Shown piece by piece: positions 55,359 through 64,000 of a stretch of DNA of 64,000 bases. The stretch lies in assembly GCA_934047225.1 (NCBI GenBank), contig OW203989.1, positions 20,497,977 to 20,561,976 on the forward strand, in the 5' to 3' direction. A model generated the notes under the pieces. That model did no database searches and had not been told where the DNA came from. It was given only the letters and a program-made list of their open reading frames with translations. Numbering within the stretch: the first letter of the stretch is position 1; each line of letters opens with the position of its first letter. The position numbers and the translations under genes were made by a program. This DNA comes from Ypsolopha sequella. Lineage: Eukaryota > Arthropoda > Insecta > Lepidoptera > Ypsolophidae.

Positions 55359-55508
55359 TAGCACAGTGGTTAATCACGCGCGACGCGGCTTAGTTGAATC
55401 ACAGGTGCGAGGAGCGTGACATACTGTTTAATCGCAAAAACATCGTGTCACGCTCCTCGCACTTGTGATTCAACTAAGTTGCATCGCGCGCGATTAAACA
55501 CTGTGCTA
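55359..55508. mobile_element. 150 bp fold-back with a Pol III A-box-like end
   Basis: TAGCACAGTGGTTAATCACG pairs with the right end CGATTAAACACTGTGCTA, and pairing continues through TTAGTTGAATCACA and GCGAGGAGCGTGACA. Arms of about 65 bases, small loop. The first 11 bases TAGCACAGTGG fit the A box consensus. No B box is seen, so transcription is not established. Confidence 0.85.
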
Positions 55509-56167
55509 CTAGTGCTGATTATGGCATAATAATGTTTAATTACCTCAGTCTTAATGTAAGTCTTGTGTAATGAATTGTGTAATGAATTGCTTTATTCAGT
55601 AATTTTTTTAAATTCTTTTTTCTAGCATTTATGGTAAAGTTTCCAGAAAGTCAACGGAATCATGAATAATTTGGAGAATTTTATGTTTTTCTCCGGTTCG
55701 CAGCTGAATTTGCGTTTCAAGGAATATTTCATTCGTTAATCTGAAAAAATGGCGACTCCCCCCTCGGCCCCTCGTGCTGAAACATAAAAGCGTTGAAATT
55801 TAAAACTCTTTTGTTTTGTAAAGAGCATGAATCATGACTCATGACATGATGCTGTTTTGGCTTTGTGTTCGTATTTTGGTAGCGATTTTGAGTTTTCAAG
55901 ATTCAGTTGATTAGCAGAAAAGGAGTGTTCGTATTTTTTCATCCAGCTTACTTATTTACATACGTAGGCAGCAGTTGACATTTTGCAAAAAAAGTAGGAC
56001 TATTTTTATACACGCAAAAATAAAATAGCCCAATTTAAGTTGAAGTCGACAAAAGCGTAGCTAAAATAGTAACTGCGAAACTTTTTGCATACACGCAGCA
56101 TACTCGTAACAAGTTTGGTACTATACACAGCTAATTTAGGTTGCAGTTAATATTAAAGTTGAGCTAA
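55509..56167. other. No gene seen
   Basis: AT-rich with no recognised feature. Confidence 0.3.
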
Positions 56168-56401
56168 TATATTCAGTCCACCCATCTATTAGCCTGTGTT
56201 CGTCCACTGCTGGACATAGGGCTCTCCAATATTTAGCCACTCTTGGCGGTCCTGCGTCATCCTCATCCAGCCGCTACCCACAACGTCCTTTAGGTCGTCG
56301 GTCCAGCGGGCACGAGGTCGGCCTACGCTGCGCTTTGTTGTACGTGGTCTCCATTCCCACGCCTTTCGGCCCCAACGGCCATCGTGTCGGCGAGAACTCA
56401 T
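56168..56401 (-). pseudogene. RTE-type LINE ORF2 C-terminal fragment
   Basis: Minus strand, 70 residues: WEWRPRTTKRSVGRPRARW, TDDLKDVVGSGWMRMTQDRQ and EWLNIGEPYVQQWTNTG before the stop. This is the well-known C-terminal end of RTE-clade LINEs in insects. The upstream endonuclease and RT are absent, so it is strongly 5'-truncated. It is intact over its whole length. Confidence 0.88.
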
Positions 56402-57019
56402 TAAATAATATGTTTATGCATATAGCAAACTATCGTTAAAAGTTGTCTTACCTTAAAATTGTATTTTGGCCGTTATAATTATTTCTTAATATTTTGTTAC
56501 AAATCCTGAGAATCCATTCTTAACTGTTTTCAGTAGACAGATTTTAAGTGAAGCGTGCATATCCCTGTAAATTAAAAAAGTGATGTCTTTTATTAGACCT
56601 TCAGTGACGTCATTACGACACATATCCATACGAAAAAACAATCTTGAACGCATCCTAGTCTCACAAGGATCCGAATATTCATTCTAATATGATGACGTCA
56701 CTTCCTGTAAATACTAAAATACTTATAAAATCGGTTTAAAAGCACGAAAAAGCGTATTATTGAAATTAAATATGTAATTGGTGTATTTATTTAAAAATAG
56801 CGCATTAAGCGCATTATTGGACAATAATTATTAAGTTTTGAAAATATTTGAAAGCAAAATTTTAGAGATCGCTCATGTGAATAAATTATAAAGTGTTGTT
56901 TTTTTTTAGAGAGATATTTTGTCAAGATATTAAAAAAGGTGCTTGCTTTTGTTATATTGTTATTACGAGTAAATAGGCAGGTAACTCTATCAAAATTCAA
57001 GCACAAATTTGGTCAAAGA
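56402..57019. other. No gene seen
   Basis: A short diverged inverted pair, TCAGTGACGTCATTACGACA and ATGATGACGTCACTTCC, lies at 56600-56706. No gene. Confidence 0.35.
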
Positions 57020-57250
57020 GTTTTTGTATAATAATAATAATAAGTTTATTTAAATCAAATTATCATAAAACAGTGTTTGTTGCACATGACTCCTAAAAAA
57101 CAAGTTACATTAAACAAGTTGCCGTAAGTATGTCTGTGCCCGAACTAGATGCTAGAGTACCGGTGTTTCAGGCAGGTTTCAGGAAGGCGCTCTTCCAATA
57201 TTCAGAAACTTATGCTAGTTATATTGAGTGAGGCAAGTAAAATTATATTG
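57020..57250 (-). repeat. LINE 3' UTR-like fragment
   Basis: ATAATAATAATAAGTTTATT at the low-coordinate side and ACAGTGTTTGTTGC further in suggest a minus-strand LINE 3' UTR with an (ATT)n-type tail. No coding end is readable. Confidence 0.4.
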
Positions 57251-57284
57251 TGTAAAATAAACTAAAGTAAATATGTGAGGGGTG

Positions 57285-57660
57285 TTATCGATAAACTTCG
57301 TACAATAACATCCTGTCGAATAATACATTAGTGGAATTACTCTGTCTAACCGAGCCATGTCTGTGTTTTATCGTGAGTAACGTGGCGAGAGATTCGATAC
57401 AATATTGGTACAGTGCGACGAGGCTCTCTTGGCGCATGAAGACATTGACAGGGGGCGCAGCTGTGAAACAAGGATTACGTTTTATTATAATAGCGGCGTT
57501 AGTTCCAATTTTGGCCACGACCAAACCACGCGCTAAAAGAGCCTTGTCGGACCGTATAATAGTGTAGAGAATATTTGCCATAGAGTTGGGATAAGCTTTG
57601 TCTTAGCCCAGATTTAGGATGACAGCCTTTTTTTCTACAGTGCTACAAGGATCTGATGAC
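57285..57660. repeat. Repeat J, copy 1
   Basis: 57445-57545 shares GGCGTTAGTTCCAATTTTGG and CAGCTGTGAAACAA with 58848-58945, and ACAGTGCTACAAGGATC near 57640 with 58925. The remainder is not recognised. Noncoding; the 98-codon minus frame overlaps the repeated part. Confidence 0.6.
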
Positions 57661-57951
57661 GCTTAGATTTATTTATTTAGTTTTAATAAGGGAAACATAC
57701 AATCTATAATATAAAACATACAAGATTAACACACTAAATAAATCACAGACCAAAAAGTTTTCACACACTAATTAAACATAATGACAAATCACGACAACTC
57801 AGTACGACAAACAAAAATAAAAAATAAAAAAAAAAAGAAGGAAGAGATAAATATACTACCTATATACACAACAAAACACAAAATATGATAAAAATTGCAC
57901 AAAGGAATAAAAAAATACAAAATAGCATGCATGAAACACAAAAGAGGAATA
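57661..57951 (-). repeat. LINE 3' UTR-like fragment
   Basis: Starts TTAGATTTATTTATTTAGTT, an AATAAA-rich tail on the minus strand, followed by A/C-rich sequence (ACACTAAATAAATCACAG). Typical of the 3' UTR of some lepidopteran LINEs; no coding end is seen. Confidence 0.4.
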
Positions 57952-58774
57952 TACAGGTTGGAAAAAATTTAAGGGCCCTGGAAGGGAGCTACCGTAAATC
58001 CTTTAGTTACCTTATTTTACTGAAAGGAAACATTCCTTTATTTTTTTAAAGAAACAAAACTGCATTCAAAGATCTTCTAAAATTCGCTTGTCTCACCCGG
58101 GAATCGAACCAACTAAAAAAATAAACCCTCGCTACTTTATTATACGAATCGGTAGGATTATTGTTCAGGATAAAAATTGTCTAATAAACATTTGGTCTTA
58201 CACTCATCTGTTGTACGAGATACCCATGATATTGAATATTTATTACAAGTTCTTGTAACAAGTAAATGACACGTTATAATTTTCTTATCTCTCTAACATC
58301 CAAAGACATCGTATGAAGTACAAGCTTGCAACTTTGAAATTCGAACGATAACTTTCAAAATTTTTTAAATCGATAAAAGTATTCGTTCCAATTTCAAAAT
58401 TTGTTTTGTTTTGTTTTAACTTAGTAGGATACTCTTCGTTAAAAAAATGTTTCATGTTTATGTGTTCTTCGTATTGATGATAAAATAAAATTAATATTAG
58501 TTTTTACTTTTTTTATTTTAAAGGCCAAATGTTTATTAGACAATTTTCTTCGGAACAATAATCCTACCGATTCGTATAGTAAAATAGCGAGGGTGTATGT
58601 TTTTAATTTTAAGTTGGTTCGATTCCCGGCTGAGATAAGCGAATTTTAGAAGATCTTTAAATGCAGTTTTGTTTCTTTTAAAAAATAAAGGAATGTTTCC
58701 TTTCAGTAAAATGGGCTAACTAAAGGATTTAAGGTAGTTCCTGTCCAGGGCCCTTGAATTTCTTCCACCCTGTA
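57952..58774. mobile_element. 823 bp fold-back with a Pol III B box in each arm
   Basis: Ends TACAGGTTGGAAAAAATTT and complement of TACAGGGTGGAAGAAATTC. Arms of nearly 270 bases pair through AAGGGCCCTGG, CCTTTAGTTA.CTT, the B box region, and TACGAATCGGTAGGATTATT. The B boxes GGTTCGATTCC are perfect at 58100-58110 (minus) and 58616-58626 (plus). No A box of equal quality was found and no coding frame. The TACAGG start resembles Tc1/mariner-type termini, but a TA duplication is not certain. Confidence 0.9.
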
Positions 58775-58847
58775 CATATATGGGTATTTGTAAGGATTAT
58801 ACATTTCTATCTGAAAATCTGAAAATGATCTATTAAAGTTAATGTGA

Positions 58848-58945
58848 CAGGGGCGCACAGCTGTGAAACAAAGCGTATGGTAGCGGCGTTAGTTCCAATT
58901 TTGGACACAACCAATCCACGCACCATACGATCCTTGTAGCACTGC
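58848..58945 (+). repeat. Repeat J, copy 2
   Basis: CACAGCTGTGAAACAAAGCG, then GGCGTTAGTTCCAATTTTGG and GATCCTTGTAGCACTG. Part of the same family as 57445-57660. Confidence 0.65.
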
Positions 58946-59754
58946 AAATGTAGCTTGATGAAATAAATTATGGTTTTGTGAAGCTACATAGTAAATATCG
59001 GTTGTAGATCACGTTCACTGGTGAAATCTCATATAGGAAATAGGAAGAATATTTTCCAAGAGATTTATGTAAAAAAGTTTCCTCAGCCTATCTCATGCTT
59101 ATGAGTAACAACCTATCTAGTGATTGACACATTTTACATCGGGTTTTTTGATACATGTGGGGTGTTAAATGAAGCATATTTTCAAGCTGATTACATTGTC
59201 GTCTCCACCCCATACTGAGGGCTGAAATATATCGAAAATACTTTATTTCCTGGTTTACCACAGTTATCCAACATAAATAAAAATCTTACAATAATATATC
59301 TTTATTTGTATTTTCACCGGATATTGTGTAACAGCGTATTTTTAACATGGAAATTTATCCACAGAAATCTGTTTACCGTTTTATGTCTATAACAAACAAT
59401 ATGTTACAACATCCGGATATAGAATAATATACATCCGGAGGAATGGTTTAATAATGGTTTGTATTGTTATATAGGTACTTAATTGAGGTCGTATCCAAAA
59501 AGAACCGAGAGACAAAATCAAGCTAACAGATCTCTTTTGTCTGAATAAACTTGAAAAAACCGTTTAAGGCGAGTCAGACTCGCGTACCTAGGGTTCCGTA
59601 TTGTGGATGATAAAAATTTTGATTTTTTTTGCATGAATTTCTCAACTGCTTTATTTTTCCTGTAATCTTTACATAAACACATATTACCTTGATTTTTCAT
59701 ATTTTTCAGTCCCCCAGTTTTGGAGATAAAGGGAGGGACATACATTTTTAGGGT
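58946..59754. other. No gene seen
   Basis: AT-rich. Near 59565-59600 GGCGAGTCAGACTCGCGTACC and TAGGGTTCCGTA form a short hairpin-containing piece related to the end and start of repeat I, an older partial copy. Confidence 0.4.
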
Positions 59755-60045
59755 TCTGTACCCAAAGGGTAACCAACGGGACCCTATTATTAAGCCTCCG
59801 CTGTCCGTCTGTCTTTCCGTCTGTCTGTCCGTCTGTCACCAGGCTGTATGTCATGAACCGTGATAGTTAGACAGTTGAAATTTTCACAGATGATGTATTT
59901 CTATTGCCGCTATAACAACAAATACTAAAAAACAGAATAATATAAATATTTAAGGGGACTCCCATACAACAGACATGTTTTTTTTGCCGTTTTTATAGAT
60001 AATGGTACGGAACCCTTCGTGCGCGAGTCCGACTCGCACTTATTT
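59755..60045 (+). repeat. Repeat I, uninterrupted copy
   Basis: GGGTTCTGTACCCAAAGGG, GGGACCCTATTATTAAGCC, CTGTCCGTCTGTC, AACCGTGATAG, ATGATGTATTTCTATTGCC, ending GCGCGAGTCCGACTCGCACT. This copy shows the empty site of the repeat G insertion at 43210. Confidence 0.8.
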
Positions 60046-60363
60046 TGAGGATAATATTTTTCATTTTTCTCACTTTTGTTTTGGAAATATTTTGAATTCT
60101 TCCAAGTACGAGATGGCGCGATGAACGAGACGTATGGAGGAAAATTGTGGACCAGCAGATTAACGTTAGATAGGCAAGAATGAAACGGGTGGGCGAGGCC
60201 TTTGGTCAAAGTTTATCTTTTATATAATGTAAATTAATTAATAAATAAAGTGTACCTACTTATGTTTGTGCCCCAAATACGCGATCATGCTTGAGACGTA
60301 ATTCCCATAGTAAGCTATGAAAGCTATGAAATATATTCATAAGTTTTTTTTTCTTCAGGGGAT

Positions 60364-60474
60364 GTACGTCATTTAAGGAGGTAGTTTTCATTATTTTTGT
60401 GTATAAATTACCCATTTTTTATAATTTTAAAGAATTGTCCGATATGAGGTCACTTGAGAGTTTTAGACATTATA
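60364..60474 (-). repeat. Repeat E, copy 2, first part
   Basis: Inverse match to 15610-15721, from TACGTCATTTAAGGAGGTAG to GTTTTAGACATTATA. It stops at 60474, where the LINE tail begins, and resumes at about 62279. Confidence 0.8.
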
Positions 60475-60949
60475 AATAAATAAATAAAATTGTTTATTGA
60501 CTCATAACTTAGCCTAGTTACATAGTTATACTTTGTAGACAGGTGGTGAAACATAGAAAACAAGTTCTTAGGCTATAAAGAGTCCAGGATAGTGATCTCG
60601 GCTCTCCGTGGTAGTTGAAACTGTTCTACGGCAGAGCAGCGCCCATTACCCTCCACTGTTCATAAATTACCAATTATAAACTGCGTTTTCAATTCTGAGG
60701 TAAGATGTACAAATGAATCATATAAACTTATATCTAATTAATATAAGTATTTTAATAATTTATGGTAATATTTTGTAGCATGCAACATTCATATATTTTA
60801 TTCTTAAATTTAAATTTAAAAGAGCTTTCAGTTAAGGTAGCTAGCTTCAAATTACATTATATATCATAACATTATCCACTCATATAATCCAGTTAGAAAC
60901 ATGAAAATAAATAAAAAATACGTAAGAATTATGTATAATTTATCCAATT

Positions 60950-60969
60950 ATATATATATATATATATAT
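60950..60969. repeat. (TA)n microsatellite in LINE 3' UTR
   Basis: 20 bases of alternating TA inside the 3' UTR of the minus-strand LINE. Confidence 0.9.
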
Positions 60970-61026
60970 GTATTGATTTGCTTTATTATTTAATTGTATA
61001 AATTAATACATTATCCAATTTAATTT

Positions 61027-62257
61027 TTAAGAAATAATTTTGATTAGGTCCTCTGTATTTTTATAGTCTAACTCACTAAGATAATCAACAATTAATTTCT
61101 TACATTTAAAAATTGTCTTATCATTTAACTTAATTTCTTTACTTATTTTATTGTACAAATAAGGTCCGCGTAAATGTAAAAAACTCTGTGAAAATGTGGT
61201 TCTGCATAATGGCACCCCGTAAGTGATGTCTTTTCTTCTTCTTGTAACATTACACCGACTTAAGATTTTATGCTGACTTAAGATTATATTTTTGATATAA
61301 AGTTGTCGAATAGTGAGTACTGAGAATTTTTTATATAAAGCTGTTGTTGAATGTCGGAATTTCTTAAATAAGGTTACTTTTATAATTGCTCTTTGTGATC
61401 TCTCCAGGTTTATAAGTTTAGTCTTATCTGCCCCGCCCCATGCTGTAATAGCATAATGTTGATATTGACTGGCAAAGAGAGAAGTAAATTGTTTTTATTA
61501 GGGCAGAGTCACCTAAGTGCCTAAGTTTTTTAAAAATACAAATTAATTTTCTAATTTTAGATGTCAAAGACCGTATGTGTTCATTCCAATTTAAATGTTT
61601 ATCTATTACTACACCAAGATATTTTACCTTTGTAGCAGCTGTCAAAGTTACAGTCTAATAAATCAGTGCAAGAATGTGCTCTAATGTTGAAGTCCGAACT
61701 AGGTTGACCGTTACTTCTCATACTAAAGGTGATATAATTAGTTTTTGTTATATTAAGGGTAAGGATATTATTGTTTAACCATTTTGTCACCTCAGCAAAA
61801 CCTCTCTCAGCTGTTTGTCTAACTTTATGCCAAGAATTATCACTAAAAAGTAAAACAGTGTCATCTGCGAACGTGACTATTTTACCGTTTGCAATTTTCT
61901 TTAAACAGAGATCGTTAATATAAACAAGGAACAGTGTAGGTCCAAGCACGGAACCTTGCGGAACTCCAAACGACACTGGTTCTTTAGTGCTTTGGAAATC
62001 ACCAATCTTTACAGTTTGCCGTCGATTACTCAAATAATTGGCAATCAGCTGTAGTGGTGGTCCTTGTATACCAAGGACATCTAGTTTCCGAATCAATATG
62101 GGGATAGAGACAGTATCAAAGGCTTTAGCTAGATCCAGAAATACTGCAGCACACTTCTGCTTTGCATCTAATTTTTTAACTGTATGATTGATTAAATCGT
62201 CGATTGCGTCAGTAGTACACTTATTTTCTCTGAAACCGAATTGATTAGAAGCGAGTT
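61027..62257 (-). pseudogene. LINE reverse transcriptase, partial, frameshifted
   Basis: Reading the minus strand from 62257: NQFGFRENKCTTDAIDDLI, the catalytic Asp in FLDLAKAFDTV, then GVPQGSVLGPTLFLVYINDL (block B) and FADDTVLLF with the second catalytic pair. The thumb region YLGVVIDKHLNWNEHI is in a shifted frame from about 61645. A second shift near 61440 leads to INLERSQRAIIKVTLFKKF and the C-terminus ending DLIKIIS at the stop 61027. The N-terminal RT blocks and endonuclease are missing. It copied element RNA in its time; this copy cannot make an active enzyme. Confidence 0.9.
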
Positions 62258-62278
62258 ATACTGATTTATATTTATATA

Positions 62279-62590
62279 TATTATACTGATTGTTATGTGT
62301 GATAGCTTGTAAAAAAGTGGTCTGTCTCTATCTATCTACTCCTCTGTCATCCGTCTGTCTAATTCGGAAGCAAATTATTATAAATTTAACTTTGATACCA
62401 AAGGACACATTTCTAAACAGCCAATTCTCAAATGACGTCACAAGAAGGCAAACGGAAGTTGCAGCTTTTTCGTAAAATTATTCATCAGCATGAGGCTTTT
62501 CAGACCACAAGTTCTAAATTACGGCTTATTAAACCTAAATCTCGAAATGGTTTTCGAATTAACACACCTTAACATAATTTAATCTAAGTA
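62279..62590 (-). repeat. Repeat E, copy 2, second part
   Basis: Inverse match to 15266-15605: TGGTCTGTCTCTATCTATCT, GCAAACGGAAGTTGCAGCTT, AATCTCGAAATGG and CCTTAACATAATTTAATC. Together with 60364-60474 it restores the layout of copy 1 apart from the LINE. Confidence 0.8.
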
Positions 62591-63762
62591 AGCGAATTAT
62601 CGTCGGTAATCGTAGGAGTCAAATCAAATATTTAATTTATTCTGTGAATGATTTGGTGTATGAGTGTGGACCACAGAACAATGGTATGGACTATGACTTG
62701 CATTTTATGATCCATACACTAAACTACTTCTGACACCCCTTCGGTCATTAAAGTCGTGATGTTTTTTTTTTTGTAGTGGCAATATCAATCTCAAAGCTGC
62801 ATATAAACTTTTACCTTTGTCATTGTTGCCTAGCTTCAGTATAGTAAAAAAGTTGGAAAATTCTAATATAGATCCAAACGTATGAATAGTAAAAAAGTAG
62901 GGTTACCATACGTCAGGATTTACCCTGAAATGTCAGTATTTAAAGATCCTTGTTAGGTTACCGACCGGCCTTTCAAGCTGTCACAATTTTGAAACATTTT
63001 TATGATCAATTTTTCTGAAAACGTTTTGTAGTTTTTATTGTCAACAAATTTAAATTCAAATTCAAATAGTTTATTTTGCAAAGTAGGTATACACGTTTCG
63101 CAAGTCAAAATTTAATCTTATAAAAAAATATGTAATAAAATAGTAAATGTACATGAACTAGATTAAAGGTTTATTTATTTTATGTAGCAACATACATACG
63201 ATTAAAATGACAGGTAAAATATATATTATACAAGGTGAAATCCAACTAACCACCTGAACCCATACCGGGACCCGGCCAGGGACCAGGAACAAGGTTCAAT
63301 GATCACCAACCGAGCCCCAGCATGAATCCAGGCGGCTGGCCGACCAAATCCCATCCTATATACTACATACTAATAGATAGGTTACATACATAAATACATG
63401 CATATCTCCGCCCACTCGATTAGTCTTGCTAAGAAGAAAGGCAAGAAACTTACCAAGATCATGTCTTTTTTTAACATAAAACTTATACTATACAAATGAC
63501 TTATATATACTTTAACTAAGGGATAAGAAAATACAAAATCTTAATTATTTAAATAACCAAATGTAATAAGAACAGTAAAATTCTAATCAAAGCAAAAAGA
63601 TCAATACCTATTTTCTTTGTTATGTCTCTTTAGTATAAAAACAACCTTCAAACCGTGCCAATTAAATTTTTTATGACAAATTCTAGTGTAAGTGTAATAT
63701 AATTTACACTTGGGATGAAAATTTCAGGGCTTTGTATGAAAATAACCTTTGTCAGGTTTTTT
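62591..63762. other. No gene seen
   Basis: AT-rich. AAATTTAAATTCAAATTCAA and GTTTATTTTGC around 63050-63080 look like a minus-strand LINE 3' UTR start. 63240-63360 is GC-richer (CCCATACCGGGACCCGGCCA) and also belongs to that kind of UTR. No coding end identified. Confidence 0.4.
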
Positions 63763-64000
63763 TATTTTTTTTCAATGCATGTGCTCGTAAAGGCCCACTT
63801 TTTATGCATCAAAACCGAACAGAAAGTCGATTATTTTGCCCTAGGGCTTTATTATTATATATTTTTTTAATTTGTTTGCAATGGTTGGCTAACCTGCAGC
63901 CTTTTCTGTGTACCATAGATGTTATACTTTTTTTTCCACTGTTTAACGGCTCTGGATACAATCCTTTTGAGCCAATCATAATTGAAAGTTCACAAGATTA
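63763..64000 (+). repeat. Composite interspersed repeat A, copy 4, cut by window end
   Basis: TTTTCAATGCATGTGCTCGT onward, same orientation as copy 1, through GAAAGTTCACAAGATTA at the last base. The rest lies outside. Confidence 0.85.

Larger units (their letters stand above)
60475..62278 (-). mobile_element. 5'-truncated LINE inserted into repeat E
   Basis: Minus-strand element with partial RT and C-terminus. The 3' end is at 60475 with an (AATA)n-like tail (AATAAATAAATAAAATTG on plus). The 5' end is near 62257. ATTATA is present at both junctions (60469-60474 and about 62280), and TTATACTGATT is doubled at 62256 and 62282, so the exact duplication is unclear. No endonuclease is present. 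The empty-site sequence is visible in 15266-15721. The RT pattern is of the Jockey/CR1-like type. Confidence 0.8.

Noticed and set aside
1..64000. LTR retrotransposon or endogenous virus
   Set aside because: I looked for protease, integrase, envelope-like frames and long direct terminal repeats and saw none. All reverse transcriptase traces are of non-LTR type.

Overview
The window looks like AT-rich, repeat-dense chromosomal DNA of an insect, most probably a moth or butterfly. The reasons are the low gene density, the many non-LTR retrotransposon tails, and several repeat types I recognise from lepidopteran genomes: an RTE-type C-terminus reading TRLMDVEEA..VCLDRSRW, the GGGTTCCGTACC repeat, and MITEs starting ACAGGGTGT. 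Nothing in it looks bacterial or viral. I see only one stretch that reads like a host gene: a GC-rich, minus-strand immunoglobulin-domain exon at 41441-41609 resembling the first Ig domain of Dscam. Most of the window could therefore be intron of a very large gene.

Layout. 1-5760: a composite repeat, then a 5'-truncated LINE with ORF1 remnant, endonuclease and reverse transcriptase. 6151-9991: a small MITE and a 3.3 kb fold-back element whose core holds 202 bp tandem repeats. 10500-29400: MITEs, fold-backs, LINE 3' remnants and a hAT element with a perfect 8 bp target duplication. 30384-32681: a palindromic array of 389 bp units, each with a tRNA-like gene with perfect A and B boxes, next to or inside another MITE. 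33000-38100: more fold-backs and LINE fragments. 38199-40388: a P-element-like transposon with 40 bp perfect terminal inverted repeats, an 8 bp target duplication and a broken THAP domain. 41441-41609: the Ig exon. 41800-64000: further repeats, a second hAT element, fold-backs that carry tRNA-like Pol III boxes, RTE remnants, and a LINE inserted into an older repeat.

The unifying feature is an unusual density of fold-back (inverted-repeat) elements, several of which carry tRNA-like modules or at least a Pol III A or B box. The P-like THAP element, the palindromic tRNA-like array and the tRNA-bearing fold-backs are the items most worth following up. All identifications come from reading the sequence; no search or folding was run.
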